Of a stretch of 64,000 nt of DNA, positions 55,017 to 64,000 are shown piece after piece (position 1 is the first letter of the stretch; every line of letters begins with the position of its first letter). This DNA is from Pseudomonas eutrophicaquae (GTDB taxonomy: Bacteria > Pseudomonadota > Gammaproteobacteria > Pseudomonadales > Pseudomonadaceae). The notes below the pieces were generated by a model. That model searched no databases and had not been told where the DNA came from. It saw only the letters and a list, made by a program, of their open reading frames with translations. The stretch spans positions 1-64,000 of the forward strand of contig NZ_JAMJEZ010000006.1 of NCBI RefSeq assembly GCF_023544715.1, read 5' to 3'. The translations under genes were made by a program, and so were the position numbers.

Positions 55017-57554
55017 TCAGGTGGCGAGCGGGGCGTGCGTCTGTAGCTGCCACGCGCTGGCCCAGGCGGTAAACGCCTCGGCCGGCAGGGCAGGGCTGAA
55101 CAGGTAACCCTGCATCTCGTCACAGCCCAGCTGGGTGAGCAGCTGGTACTGCGCCGCGCTCTCCACCCCCTCGGCGATCACCCGCATCCCAAGGTTATGG
55201 GCCAGGCCAATGATCGCCTGCACGATTGAGCGGTCGCTGTCATCGTCCTCAAGGTGGCGGACGAAGGACTGGTCGATCTTCAGCTTGTGCACCTCCAGCC
55301 GCTTCAGGTAGTTGAGCGAGGAGTAGCCGGTGCCAAAATCATCGATGGCCAGGTGTACGCCGCGCTGGCTGAGGCGCTGAGTCAGCGCGATGACCCGCTC
55401 GGGCTGGTGCATGGCCACGCTTTCGGTCAGCTCCAGTTCCAGATGCTGTGCCTGCAGGCCGCTGTCGCTCAGCACCTGCTCGATCGTGGTTTCCAGTTGC
55501 GGATCATTGAACTGCGCCAGCGACAGGTTGACCGACAGGCGCAGATCACCGCTCCAGGCGCAGTCTCGCCAGGCCTTGCGCTGGCGCACCGCCTCGCGCA
55601 GTACCCAGTGGCCGATCGGCACGATCAGACCACAGCCCTCGGCGACGGGGATGAACTCCCCCGGACTGATCGGCCCCAGCTGCGGGTGCTGCCAGCGCAG
55701 CAGCGCCTCGATGCCGCACAGCCGGTTGCGGCAATCGACCTGTGGCTGGTAATAGAGCTGCAGCTCGTTGCGCTCCAGCGCCTGGCGCAGGGCATTTTCC
55801 AGCGAGAGGGTGCGCAGCGACTGGGCCTGCAGTTCGGCGGTAAATAGCCGATAGCGATCACGCCCCTCCTGCTTGGCGCGGTACATCGCCGCGTCTGCAT
55901 GCTGGGTGAGCTGCTCGCAGTCGTCACCATCTTGCGGATACAGGGCAATGCCGATCGAGGCGCTGACGGTCAGGGTGTGCTCCTGAACCGCAAAGGGCAG
56001 CGCCAGCAGGGTACGCAGGCGCTCAGCGGTATGCACCGCCCCGGCTGCGTTGGTGTCCGGCAGGCAGAGCATGAACTCATCCCCACCCTGACGCGACAGG
56101 GTGTCCTCGTCGCGCAAGGCGGCCTGTAGGCGCCGGGCGATCTGCTTTAGCAGCACATCGCCGATGCGATGGCCGAGAGAATCGTTGATGTACTTGAAGT
56201 GGTCGATGTCGAGGAACAGCAGCGCCAGCGGCCGGCCATGGCGCTCGGCGATGCCCAGCACTTGCTCCAGGCGCGACTGGAACAGCACGCGGTTGGGCAG
56301 GCCGGTCAGCGGGTCGAAGTGCGCCAGATAGTCGATGCGTTGCTGGTCACGGCTGCGCTGGGTGATGTCGCGCGACAGTACGATGAAATGCTCATCCGCA
56401 GAATCCCGGCGCAGCAGGTGACTGACCGACAGCTCGAAGCGCCGCTCGCTGCCATCGGGCAGCGCCAGGGTCAGCTGGTGCCCGCTGGAGCGTCCGTGCC
56501 GGCGGGCCTCGGCAAACGCCTCCAGGCAGATGGTGGCCGCCTCGCTCGGCAGTACATCGCGCAGGTTGCGTCCCAGTAGCTGCTCGGGCGGGGCGCGCAG
56601 CAGCTCGTTGCTGGCGGTATGCACGGCCAGATAGCGGCCTTCGCCATCCAGCTCGAACAGCGCATCGGGGATGGCATCGAGGATCGCCTGATTGTGCTGG
56701 CGGGCCTGCTCCAGCGCGCGGTAGGGCGTGGCAATGGTCTGCACGAAGATCGCCTGATAGAGCAGCAGGTAGGCGACCAGTTTGTAGACATGCCCGCCGA
56801 GGTTGTAGACATCGGTGGCCGAGCGGTACACGGCAAAGGGCAGCTCGCCGAGGGTCATGGCCAGCAGGCTGAGCAGCAGCAGGGGGATGTTCAGCTGGGA
56901 GGGTTCGCGCAAGCGGGTGAGCAGCACGGCAATGACCAGCAGCAGTACCGCTACCACGCCCAATTCCGCCAGCTGCTTGAACAGGGTCAGTCCGCTGCCG
57001 GGCAGGTAGGTGGCCGGGATCAGCTCTGGCTGCCAGAGTGCCAACCAGTGCACCGGCAGCAGAAGCAGCAAGACGCCCGGCAGAAACAGGCGGTGCCAGC
57101 GCGGGCTGTTCGGCATATCGCTCGGGGAGAGCAGCGGCCAGGGGCGCCAGATCATCGCCAGCAGGGCGAAGGCAGCCAGATAACGGGCCGGCAGCCAGAA
57201 GTGGATGCCCTTTTCCACATCACTGGGGGTGACAAAATCCGGCATGCCGGGGAAGGACAGCATGTGGGAGAAGTCGAGGACCGCCACGCCGAGAAAGGCG
57301 CAGGAGGCCAGCAGCACATTGCCCTGCCGGTGCAGCGTGCGGGTATGCCAGCCCACCGCGAAGATCAGTGCCGCCACCACGATCGACAGGGTTTCCAGCA
57401 GCATATGCCAGCTGAGAAAGCCCGGAATCGGCGGCTCCTGATGCTCGAGCAGCGCCAGCAGCGGCAGACCGCCCAAAAGCGCCAGCAGCCAGGGCAGCGT
57501 GCGCCGCAGGGGCCTTCGGTGTTGCGGGTGGATCCAGTGGCCGTCGATAGGCAC
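55017..57554 (-). CDS. MASE3-PAS-GGDEF-EAL membrane protein
   Basis: 845 residues from GTG 57552-57554 (GAGG 6 bases upstream). A MASE3-like sensor with about seven helices (30-265; LDFSHMLSFPGMPDFVTPS is typical), PAS (~280-395), GGDEF (~405-570) and EAL (~585-840). The GGDEF motif is intact (RQGGDEFM) with an I-site RDED five residues before it. EAL residues are also present (EALLRW, DDFGTGYSSLNYLK, EGVES). It could make or break c-di-GMP; which activity dominates is unknown. Confidence 0.93.
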   Translation of the reverse strand: MPIDGHWIHPQHRRPLRRTLPWLLALLGGLPLLALLEHQEPPIPGFLSWHMLLETLSIVVAALIFAVGWHTRTLHRQGNVLLASCAFLGVAVLDFSHMLSFPGMPDFVTPSDVEKGIHFWLPARYLAAFALLAMIWRPWPLLSPSDMPNSPRWHRLFLPGVLLLLLPVHWLALWQPELIPATYLPGSGLTLFKQLAELGVVAVLLLVIAVLLTRLREPSQLNIPLLLLSLLAMTLGELPFAVYRSATDVYNLGGHVYKLVAYLLLYQAIFVQTIATPYRALEQARQHNQAILDAIPDALFELDGEGRYLAVHTASNELLRAPPEQLLGRNLRDVLPSEAATICLEAFAEARRHGRSSGHQLTLALPDGSERRFELSVSHLLRRDSADEHFIVLSRDITQRSRDQQRIDYLAHFDPLTGLPNRVLFQSRLEQVLGIAERHGRPLALLFLDIDHFKYINDSLGHRIGDVLLKQIARRLQAALRDEDTLSRQGGDEFMLCLPDTNAAGAVHTAERLRTLLALPFAVQEHTLTVSASIGIALYPQDGDDCEQLTQHADAAMYRAKQEGRDRYRLFTAELQAQSLRTLSLENALRQALERNELQLYYQPQVDCRNRLCGIEALLRWQHPQLGPISPGEFIPVAEGCGLIVPIGHWVLREAVRQRKAWRDCAWSGDLRLSVNLSLAQFNDPQLETTIEQVLSDSGLQAQHLELELTESVAMHQPERVIALTQRLSQRGVHLAIDDFGTGYSSLNYLKRLEVHKLKIDQSFVRHLEDDDSDRSIVQAIIGLAHNLGMRVIAEGVESAAQYQLLTQLGCDEMQGYLFSPALPAEAFTAWASAWQLQTHAPLAT

Positions 57555-57607
57555 GGTGCGCCTCGCTTGCAGGTGACCCGCCGTGGGTCACCGGGGTGGT
57601 CCGGGAC

Positions 57608-58687
57608 TCAGCGCCGCTCCAGCAGCACGCCGCTCTCCATGTGGTGAGTCCAGGGGAACTGGTCGAACAGGGCGCAGCGAACGATACGGTGGGTGTCGTG
57701 GAGCTGGGCGATGTTGGCTGCCAGGGTCTCGGGGTTGCAGGAAATGTACAGAATGCGCTCAAAGCGGCGCGTCAGCTCACAGGTATCCGGGTCCATGCCG
57801 GCGCGCGGCGGATCAACAAAAACACTGCCAAAAGCGTAGCTGCCAAGGTCGATGCCGGCCAGTCGGCGGAACGGACGCACCCTGTTGAGTGCCTGGGTCA
57901 GCTCCTCGGCGGACAGGCGCACCAGCTCAATATTGTCTGCACCGTTGTCCTCGATATTGGCCAGCGCGGCATTTACCGAGGTCTTGCTGATCTCGGTGGC
58001 CAGCACCCGGCGCACGCGGGTGGCTAGCGGCAGGGTGAAGTTGCCGTTGCCGCAGTAGAGCTCCAGCAGGTCGTCATCGCGCTCGCCCAGCGCCTCGTAG
58101 GCCCAGTTGAGCATCTTCTCGCAGACCACCCCGTTGGGCTGGGTGAAGGCACCTTCCGGCTGGCGGTAGCGGAACAGCCGTCCGGCGACGCTCAGCTCCT
58201 CCTCCACATAATCCTTGCCGATGACGATGCGCTTGCCACGCGAGCGGCCGATCAGGCTGGCGCCAAGCTGCGCCGCGAGCCGCTCGGCCTCTGCCTGCCA
58301 GACGTCGTCGATCGGCCGGTGGTAGCACAGGGTGATCAGCGCATCGCCCTTGAGGGTGGTGAGGAACTCGACCTGAAACAGCTTGTGGGACAGGGTTTCG
58401 CTGGCCTGCCAGGCGGCTTTGAGCTGCGGCATCAGCGCGTTGATGCGCGCACTGGCAATCGGGAACTGCTCGATCAGCACCGGGGTGTGCTTGTCGCCCT
58501 CGAACATGGCGTAGTGGCGCTGGCCATCTTCGCGCCACAGGCGGAACTCGGTACGCAGCCGATAATGCTCGGCGGGGGAGTCGAAGACCTCGGGCTCGGG
58601 GGCCGCAAAGGGCGCCAGCAGGGCCTTGAGGCGGGCGGTCTTTTCGGCCAGCTGGGCGGCGTAGAGGGTCGGATCGTTCGGGATCAT
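57608..58687 (-). CDS. trmA: tRNA (uracil-5-)-methyltransferase TrmA
   Basis: 359 residues, the usual TrmA size. Makes T54 in tRNA. AdoMet site [24 protein letters not shown], and the catalytic Cys in [15 protein letters not shown]. The N-terminus lacks the FeS cluster found in RlmD. The gene lies 53 bases upstream of the GGDEF-EAL gene on the same strand. Confidence 0.97.
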   Translation of the reverse strand: MIPNDPTLYAAQLAEKTARLKALLAPFAAPEPEVFDSPAEHYRLRTEFRLWREDGQRHYAMFEGDKHTPVLIEQFPIASARINALMPQLKAAWQASETLSHKLFQVEFLTTLKGDALITLCYHRPIDDVWQAEAERLAAQLGASLIGRSRGKRIVIGKDYVEEELSVAGRLFRYRQPEGAFTQPNGVVCEKMLNWAYEALGERDDDLLELYCGNGNFTLPLATRVRRVLATEISKTSVNAALANIEDNGADNIELVRLSAEELTQALNRVRPFRRLAGIDLGSYAFGSVFVDPPRAGMDPDTCELTRRFERILYISCNPETLAANIAQLHDTHRIVRCALFDQFPWTHHMESGVLLERR

Positions 58688-58839
58688 CGGTCGCTCGTCG
58701 GGTACGGGGCGAACACGGTCGCCGTCTGTTGGAATGCCGGGGCGTGGGCCCGGAAAAAGCAGGCGCGCATCATACCAGCCGCCGCGTGCTCCCTTGCAGA
58801 AGGGTGCGCGCCGGCTGGGCCGATCCCGAAGGCTGGCGT

Positions 58840-58861
58840 GGGGCGCTACGCGAGGCGCCCC
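58840..58861 (-). terminator. Hairpin after rlmG
   Basis: 7-bp stem GGGGCGC/GCGCCCC with an 8-base loop, 25 bases after the rlmG stop in the 199-base rlmG-trmA gap. No T-run. The rest of the gap must hold the trmA promoter; none was clear. Confidence 0.45.
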
Positions 58862-58886
58862 CCGTTCATACCGGCATCAGCCGTCC

Positions 58887-60029
58887 TCAGCCCTTGCGGG
58901 CACGGAGGATGACGAACTTGGGCGTGGCACCGATTTGGCTCACCTCGCGGAACAGGCGCTTGAGCTTGGCGTGATAGCCCAGGTGCCGGTTGCCGACGAT
59001 CCACAGCGCACCCCCCGGCACCAGCGCGGCATGGGCCTGCTGGAACATCCGCCAGGCCAGAAAGTCGCCGACCACCTGCTGCTGATGGAACGGCGGGTTG
59101 CACAGCACCACCTCCAGCGAAGCTGGCGGCTGACCGGCCAGACCGTCGGCGGCGCGCATTTGTACCGGCCGCTCGCCCAGTGCGGCGCGCCAGTTGTCCT
59201 GCGCCGACTGCACGGCCATGAACGACTCATCCACCAGGGTGTATTCGGCCTCGGGATTGGCCAGCGCGCTGGCAATCGCCAGCACACCGTTGCCACAGCC
59301 CAGATCCGCGACACGGGCACGGCCAAGGCCGCTGGGCAGGAACGGCAGGAAGGCGCGGGTGCCGATGTCCAGCCCCTCGCGGCAGAACACGTTGGCCTGG
59401 TTGAGCAGCGTCAGGGGGCGGCCTAGCAGGGCCGGCTCGTTGAGGGTGTAGCGGCTCGGGTAGGGTGAAACCGGCTGCGGGCGCGCGGCGGGCGTGCACA
59501 GCAGCAAGCGGGCTTTCTTCACCGCCAGCGAGGCCTGTACCGGGCCGATATAGCGCTCCAGCAGCTCACCGGCGGCGCGCGGCAGGTGCTTGAGCATCCC
59601 GGCGGCGATCACCTGCGCGCCGGGGGCGAGCTGGCCGTGCAGGCGGATCAGCTGCTCCTCAAGCAGCGCCAGGGTCTTTGGTACGCGGATCAGCACCACG
59701 TCGAACGGCCCCGCAGGCACTGCGCTGGCGGGGACAAACTCGACCGCCTCAAGCGCCAGACCGTTGCGGGCCAGATTCTTCTGCAGCGCCAGAGCGCCGA
59801 GGAACGAGTCGCCACTGCTGACCACCCGGGCGTGGGTGGCCAGCGCGCAGCCCAGCGCGCCGAAGCTGTCGTTGAGCAGCAGCACCCGGCTGCCGGGTGT
59901 CAGGCCCTGTGCGTGCAGGTGGGTGAGCAGGTACTCGTCGGCGGCGTCGAAGGCCTGCAGCGGATCGTCACGCTGCGTGGGCTGGCGCAGCAGATCGAGT
60001 GAGGCAAAGGGGGGCACGAACAGGGGCAT
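58887..60029 (-). CDS. rlmG: 23S rRNA (guanine-1835-N2)-methyltransferase RlmG
   Basis: 380 residues. The N-terminal half fits RlmG (LQAFDAADEYLLTHLHAQG, LLLNDSFGALGCALATH). The C-terminal catalytic half has RVADLGCGNGVLAIASALA and the LCNPPFHQQQ motif for guanine N2 methylation. RsmC is a close relative, but the N-terminal PLQA(F/W)xAADEYLL pattern favours RlmG. Divergent from radA. Confidence 0.92.
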   Translation of the reverse strand: MPLFVPPFASLDLLRQPTQRDDPLQAFDAADEYLLTHLHAQGLTPGSRVLLLNDSFGALGCALATHARVVSSGDSFLGALALQKNLARNGLALEAVEFVPASAVPAGPFDVVLIRVPKTLALLEEQLIRLHGQLAPGAQVIAAGMLKHLPRAAGELLERYIGPVQASLAVKKARLLLCTPAARPQPVSPYPSRYTLNEPALLGRPLTLLNQANVFCREGLDIGTRAFLPFLPSGLGRARVADLGCGNGVLAIASALANPEAEYTLVDESFMAVQSAQDNWRAALGERPVQMRAADGLAGQPPASLEVVLCNPPFHQQQVVGDFLAWRMFQQAHAALVPGGALWIVGNRHLGYHAKLKRLFREVSQIGATPKFVILRARKG

Positions 60030-60089
60030 GGCGGACGACTCGGCGGCGACGGGGGCGCTATTATCGCCCTTTTATGGACGGAGACCGCC
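60030..60089. promoter_or_regulatory. Short divergent rlmG / radA promoter region
   Basis: 60 bases between start codons. It holds GGGCG-CTATTAT-CGCCC (60054-60070), a small inverted repeat with a TATTAT that could be the radA -10, and GGAGA 6 bases before the radA ATG. Confidence 0.45.
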
Positions 60090-61451
60090 ATGGCCAAGGC
60101 CAAGCGCATGTACGGCTGCACTGAATGCGGCGCCACCTTCCCCAAATGGGCCGGCCAGTGCGGCGAATGCGGCGCCTGGAACACCCTGGTGGAAACCGTG
60201 CTGGAAGGCGCGGCGACGCCCGCCGGGCGCGGTGGCTGGGCGGGGCAGCAGGCCAACGTCAAGACCCTGGCCGAGGTCAGCGTCGAGGAGACGCCGCGCT
60301 TCTCCACCGCCTCCAGCGAGCTGGACCGGGTACTGGGCGGCGGGCTGGTCGATGGCTCGGTGGTGCTGATCGGCGGCGACCCGGGGATCGGCAAGTCGAC
60401 CATCCTGCTGCAGACCCTGTGCCGCATCGCCGAGCGCATGCCGGCGCTCTACGTCACCGGCGAGGAATCCCAGCAGCAGGTGGCGATGCGCGCGCGCCGG
60501 CTCGGCCTGCCCGAGGACAAGCTCAAGGTGATGACCGAGACCAACATCGAATCGATCATCGCCACCGCGCGCCACGAGCAGCCACGGGTGATGGTGATCG
60601 ACTCGATCCAGACCATTTTCACCGAGCAGCTGCAGTCGGCGCCCGGCGGCGTCGCCCAGGTGCGCGAGAGCGCGGCGCTGCTGGTGCGCTTCGCCAAGCA
60701 GAGCGGCACTGCGGTGTTTCTGGTCGGCCACGTCACCAAGGAGGGCGCGCTGGCCGGGCCGCGGGTGCTGGAGCACATGGTCGATACGGTGCTGTATTTC
60801 GAGGGCGAGTCGGACGGGCGCCTGCGCCTGTTGCGGGCGGTGAAGAACCGCTTCGGCGCTGTCAACGAGCTGGGGGTATTCGCGATGACTGACCGCGGCC
60901 TCAAGGAGGTCAGCAACCCCTCGGCGATCTTCCTGACCCGCGCCGCCGAGTCGGTGCCGGGCAGCGTGGTGATGGCCACCTGGGAAGGCTCACGGCCGAT
61001 GCTGGTGGAGGTGCAGGCGCTGGTCGACACCAGCCATCTGGCCAACCCGCGCCGCGTCACCCTGGGGCTGGACCCCAACCGGCTGGCGATGCTGCTGGCC
61101 GTGCTGCACCGCCACGGCAGCATCCCGACCTACGATCAGGACGTGTTCCTCAACGTGGTTGGCGGGGTGAAGGTGCTGGAAACCGCCTCGGATCTGGCGC
61201 TGCTTGCCGCGGTGATGTCCAGCCTGCGCAACCGGCCGCTGGCCCATGATCTTTTGGTGTTCGGCGAGATCGGCCTGTCCGGGGAGATCCGTCCGGTGCC
61301 GAGCGGCCAGGAGCGGCTCAAGGAGGCCGCCAAGCATGGCTTCAAGCGCGCCATCGTGCCCAAGGGCAATGCGCCCAAGGAGGCGCCACCCGGCCTTGAG
61401 GTGGCGGCGGTGACGCGCCTGGATCAGGCGCTGGATGCGCTGTTCGAGTGA
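60090..61451 (+). CDS. radA: DNA repair protein RadA
   Basis: 453 residues. N-terminal zinc finger CTECGATFPKWAGQCGECGA, RecA-like ATPase with Walker A GGDPGIGKST and the RadA-specific KNRFG (VKNRFGAVNELGVFA), and a Lon-protease-like C-terminal domain (GEIGLSGEIRPVPSGQERL). RadA drives branch migration in recombination. Convergent with mapZ, 9 bases apart. Confidence 0.98.
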   Translation: MAKAKRMYGCTECGATFPKWAGQCGECGAWNTLVETVLEGAATPAGRGGWAGQQANVKTLAEVSVEETPRFSTASSELDRVLGGGLVDGSVVLIGGDPGIGKSTILLQTLCRIAERMPALYVTGEESQQQVAMRARRLGLPEDKLKVMTETNIESIIATARHEQPRVMVIDSIQTIFTEQLQSAPGGVAQVRESAALLVRFAKQSGTAVFLVGHVTKEGALAGPRVLEHMVDTVLYFEGESDGRLRLLRAVKNRFGAVNELGVFAMTDRGLKEVSNPSAIFLTRAAESVPGSVVMATWEGSRPMLVEVQALVDTSHLANPRRVTLGLDPNRLAMLLAVLHRHGSIPTYDQDVFLNVVGGVKVLETASDLALLAAVMSSLRNRPLAHDLLVFGEIGLSGEIRPVPSGQERLKEAAKHGFKRAIVPKGNAPKEAPPGLEVAAVTRLDQALDALFE

Positions 61452-61460
61452 GCGGCCTGC

Positions 61461-61817
61461 TCAGCCGTAGAGCAGCGCGGCAAGGTCCCGTTCGAGCAGG
61501 CTGCTGCTGCCAATGTTCAGCTCCAGCAGGCGGCGCAGGTGGGTGATGGAGTCGAGATCGATTTCATCGCAGTGAAAACCCAGCCAGTCGGCTTCCTGAT
61601 GGGCCAGGCTGACCGTCATCACCACTTCGGCATCCACGCCAAGCGGGATGCGCACCCGGCAGCGAGCCTCAGGCTGGGCAGACCAGTCAGCTGGCCGGCT
61701 GACCAGCACGCCGCGCAGGGACAGATCATGCAGCTCGACCAGCCATTGCTGCTGGCCCTGCTGCAGTTCGGCCTCGGTGACGAAGGGGATACGCTGGAAG
61801 CGGCGACGTTCGGACAT
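61461..61817 (-). CDS. mapZ: Single-domain PilZ protein MapZ (PA4608 type)
   Basis: 118 residues, all PilZ. RRRFQR (about residues 4-9) holds the RxxxR motif, and HDLSLRGVLVSRP holds DxSxxG, so c-di-GMP binding is expected. SVTHLRRLLELN-like text near the end (DLDSITHLRRLLELNIG) closely follows P. aeruginosa PA4608 as I recall it, and radA is the neighbour there too (PA4609). MapZ bound to c-di-GMP inhibits the methyltransferase CheR1 in that species. Confidence 0.9.
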   Translation of the reverse strand: MSERRRFQRIPFVTEAELQQGQQQWLVELHDLSLRGVLVSRPADWSAQPEARCRVRIPLGVDAEVVMTVSLAHQEADWLGFHCDEIDLDSITHLRRLLELNIGSSSLLERDLAALLYG

Positions 61818-61907
61818 GATGGCAGTTCCTCAAAGGGGGCTCTCTGCACTATAGCCCGGCGTCGCCGGCCCTGCAGTGCGCGGCGGATCTTGCCTTGCAG
61901 GCAAAAA

Positions 61908-61931
61908 GAAACCCGGCCGAGGCCGGGTTTC
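61908..61931 (-). terminator. Rho-independent terminator of glyA
   Basis: Perfect 11-bp stem GAAACCCGGCC/GGCCGGGTTTC with a 2-base apparent loop (inner pairs likely open). On the minus strand it starts 20 bases past the glyA stop and is followed by TTTTT. The clearest intrinsic terminator in the window. Confidence 0.88.
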
Positions 61932-61951
61932 TTCACTGCAGCGGATCTGGC

Positions 61952-63208
61952 TTAGTGGCCGTACACCGGCAGGCGCGCGCAGATGGCCTTGACCTTCTCG
62001 CGCACGGCATCGATCACCGACTCGTCGCCCATGTTCTGCAGGATGTCGCAGATCCAGCCGGCCAGCTCGCGGCAGTCAGCTTCCTGGAAGCCGCGGGTGG
62101 TGACCGCCGGGGTGCCGATACGCAGGCCAGAGGTGACGAACGGCGAGCGCGGATCGTTCGGTACGGCGTTCTTGTTCACGGTGATGAAGGCGCGGCCGAG
62201 GGCAGCGTCCGCATCCTTGCCGGTGATGTCCTGCTTGATCAGGCTGAGCAGGAACAGGTGATTCTGGGTACCACCGGAGACCACATCAAAGCCGCGCTCG
62301 ACGAACACGGCAGCCATGGCCTGAGCGTTCTTCACCACCTGCTGCTGGTAGGCCTTGAACTCGTCGGAGAGGGCTTCCTTGAAGCACACCGCCTTGGCAG
62401 CGATCACGTGCATCAGCGGGCCGCCCTGGCCGCCCGGGAACACCGCGGAGTTGAGCTTCTTCTCGATCTCCTCGTTGGCACGGGCGAGGATCAGGCCGCC
62501 GCGCGGGCCGCGCAGGGTCTTGTGGGTGGTGGTGGTGACCACGTCAGCGAACGGTACCGGGTTCGGGTACACGCCAGCGGCGACCAGACCGGCGACGTGG
62601 GCCATGTCGACAAACAGGTAGGCACCGACCTTGTCGGCGATTTCGCGGAAGCGGGCGAAGTCCAGCACCTGCGAGTAGGCGGAGAAGCCGGCGATGATCA
62701 TCTTCGGCTGGTGCTCGACGGCCAGACGCTCGATCTCGTCGTAGTCGATCAGACCGGTTTCCGGGTTCAGGCCGTACTGCACGGCGTTGTAGATCTTGCC
62801 GGAGAAGTTGACGCTGGCGCCGTGGGTCAGGTGACCGCCGTGGGCCAGGCTCATACCGAGGATGGTGTCGCCCGGCTTGACCAGCGCCTGGAATACCGCG
62901 GCGTTGGCCTGCGAGCCGGCGTGCGGCTGGACGTTGGCGTAGTCGGCACCGAACAGCGCCTTGGCGCGGTCTATGGCCAGCTGCTCGACGATGTCGACGT
63001 ACTCGCAGCCGCCGTAGTAGCGCTTGTGCGGGTAGCCTTCGGCGTACTTGTTGGTCAGCACGCTGCCCTGGGCTTCCATCACCGCCGGGCTGGTGTAGTT
63101 CTCGGAGGCGATCAGCTCGATGTGGTCTTCCTGGCGCTGGGCTTCTTGCTCCATGGCGGCAAACAGGTCGGCATCATAGCGGGCGAGGGTCAAATCACGG
63201 CTGAACAT
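61952..63208 (-). CDS. glyA: Serine hydroxymethyltransferase GlyA
   Basis: 418 residues from ATG 63206-63208 ([20 protein letters not shown]), with GAGG 6 bases upstream. PLP Lys in [34 protein letters not shown] and [14 protein letters not shown] are family signatures. Interconverts serine and glycine with tetrahydrofolate. Divergent from ettA; earlier in-frame codons would run through the promoter region. Confidence 0.98.
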   Translation of the reverse strand: MFSRDLTLARYDADLFAAMEQEAQRQEDHIELIASENYTSPAVMEAQGSVLTNKYAEGYPHKRYYGGCEYVDIVEQLAIDRAKALFGADYANVQPHAGSQANAAVFQALVKPGDTILGMSLAHGGHLTHGASVNFSGKIYNAVQYGLNPETGLIDYDEIERLAVEHQPKMIIAGFSAYSQVLDFARFREIADKVGAYLFVDMAHVAGLVAAGVYPNPVPFADVVTTTTHKTLRGPRGGLILARANEEIEKKLNSAVFPGGQGGPLMHVIAAKAVCFKEALSDEFKAYQQQVVKNAQAMAAVFVERGFDVVSGGTQNHLFLLSLIKQDITGKDADAALGRAFITVNKNAVPNDPRSPFVTSGLRIGTPAVTTRGFQEADCRELAGWICDILQNMGDESVIDAVREKVKAICARLPVYGH

Positions 63209-63433
63209 GGCGGTCCTCAGGGGATCTGGGCAGAAATGAAGCCGCATTCTACCCCAATGCCTGCGCGCTGGCACATGAATGGCGATCAAGTGAATACGAC
63301 AAAGTGCGCAAGGGCCGCGAGGCGTGCCTGGGCGGTGGTTTGCCCTGTCCTGCGCATTCGGGTAGCTTTGCGCCACGCCCGCAAGGCCCCGTCTGCCTTG
63401 CCTGTTAACCCCTGCAATTACCTCAGGTCCGTC
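63209..63433. promoter_or_regulatory. Divergent glyA / ettA intergenic region
   Basis: 225 non-coding bases carrying the promoters of both genes. AT-richer sequence at 63285-63305 (AAGTGAATACGACAAAGTG) may hold one. No riboswitch-like fold or repressor palindrome was recognised. Confidence 0.4.
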
Positions 63434-64000
63434 ATGGCTCAATACGTGTTCACGATGCATAGGCTCGGCAAGATCGTGCCGCCTAAGCGTGAGATTCTCA
63501 AGAACATCTCCCTGTCGTTCTTCCCCGGCGCCAAGATCGGCGTGCTCGGCCTGAACGGCGCGGGCAAGTCGACCCTGCTGCGCATCATGGCCGGCGTGGA
63601 TACCGAGTTCGAGGGCGAGGCCCGGCCGATGCCGGGGATCAAGATCGGCTACCTGCCCCAGGAGCCGCAGCTTGATCCGCAGAAGACCGTGCGCGAGATC
63701 GTCGAGGAGGCGGTCGGCGAGATCAAGGCCGCCCAAGCGCGTCTGGATGAGGTGTACGCCGCCTACGCCGAGCCGGACGCCGACTTCGACGCGCTGGCCG
63801 CCGAGCAGGCCAAGCTGGAGTCGATCCTGCAGGCGGCCGATGGCCACAACCTCGAGCGTCAGCTGGAAGTCGCCGCCGATGCGCTGCGCCTGCCGGCCTG
63901 GGAGGCGAAGATCGAGCACCTCTCCGGTGGCGAGAAGCGCCGTGTGGCGCTGTGCCGCCTGCTGCTCTCCGCCCCCGACATGCTGCTGCTCGACGAGCCG
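63434..64000 (+). CDS. ettA: Energy-dependent translational throttle protein EttA (cut by window edge)
   Basis: The first 189 codons of an ABC-F ATPase that gates the first translation steps by ATP/ADP ratio. Start [20 protein letters not shown]. Walker [10 protein letters not shown] near residues 38-46, the arm insert of about 95-140 ([20 protein letters not shown]), signature [16 protein letters not shown], and Walker B LLLDEP exactly at the right edge. Full family length is about 555 residues. Confidence 0.97.
   Translation, partial: MAQYVFTMHRLGKIVPPKREILKNISLSFFPGAKIGVLGLNGAGKSTLLRIMAGVDTEFEGEARPMPGIKIGYLPQEPQLDPQKTVREIVEEAVGEIKAAQARLDEVYAAYAEPDADFDALAAEQAKLESILQAADGHNLERQLEVAADALRLPAWEAKIEHLSGGEKRRVALCRLLLSAPDMLLLDEP

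Noticed and set aside
1-64000. tRNA, rRNA, CRISPR, insertion sequences or prophage
   Set aside because: No cloverleaf-like sequence, repeat-spacer array, transposase frame or terminal repeats were noticed on reading; very short or divergent elements could be missed without a search tool.

Overview
The window is high-GC, densely packed gammaproteobacterial chromosome. The right half has the housekeeping order I recall from Pseudomonas aeruginosa: accB-accC-prmA-dusB-fis-purH-purD followed by a RetS-like hybrid kinase, dsbD, yciH-speA, radA next to a MapZ-type PilZ gene, and mpl-ubiX. I infer a member of the Pseudomonadaceae. The left half is not a pseudomonad-style flagellar locus. Its order (motA-motB-cheA-cheW-MCPs-cheR-cheB-cheY-cheZ-flhB-flhA) and its FliT, FlhE and E. 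coli-like CheY, CheZ, MotB and receptor tails resemble enterobacterial and betaproteobacterial systems. Azotobacter-group bacteria are known to use an FlhDC-type flagellar system, so that group is a reasonable guess, but the species cannot be named from this window.

Layout. 1-5615 (minus): fliF-fliG-fliH-fliI-fliJ-fliK, cut at the left edge inside fliK. 5914-9986 (plus): fliE, then a sigma28-preceded fliD-fliS-fliT set followed by a second FliK-like gene and a free-standing FlhB-C-like gene. 10268-23191: motors and chemotaxis (motA, motB, cheA, cheW, three receptors, cheR, cheB, cheY, cheZ; no cheD). 23328-31076: flhB, flhA, an unusually long flhF, a short protein that looks like an ATPase-less remnant of FlhG/FleN, flhE and fliA. 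31132-32838: a YcgR/PilZ-HD-GYP fusion. 32913-33290 (minus): flaG with its own sigma28-type promoter. 33545-35851: mpl, ubiX and a small lipoprotein. 35849-53381: mostly minus-strand core genes (a short RetS-like kinase, purD, purH, fis, dusB, a DUF3426 protein, prmA, accC, accB, aroQ, dsbD), then plus-strand DUF2333-yciH-speA and a minus-strand deacetylase-fold gene. 53544-64000: tesB, a HAD hydrolase, a MASE3-PAS-GGDEF-EAL protein, trmA, rlmG, radA, mapZ, glyA and the start of ettA.

How it works together. The left 33 kb supplies the basal body, export gate, cap, stator and a complete chemotaxis pathway. Cyclic-di-GMP control appears at several points: the YcgR/HD-GYP fusion, MapZ (whose P. 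aeruginosa orthologue binds a CheR) and the GGDEF-EAL protein. The most unusual part is the FlhF region: a FlhF with about 365 extra C-terminal residues, an FlhG-like protein with no P-loop, and FlhE, in translationally overlapping order. This may be a remodelled system for flagellar number and placement. No tRNA, rRNA, CRISPR array, insertion sequence or prophage was seen, and no gene-free stretch exceeds 300 bases.
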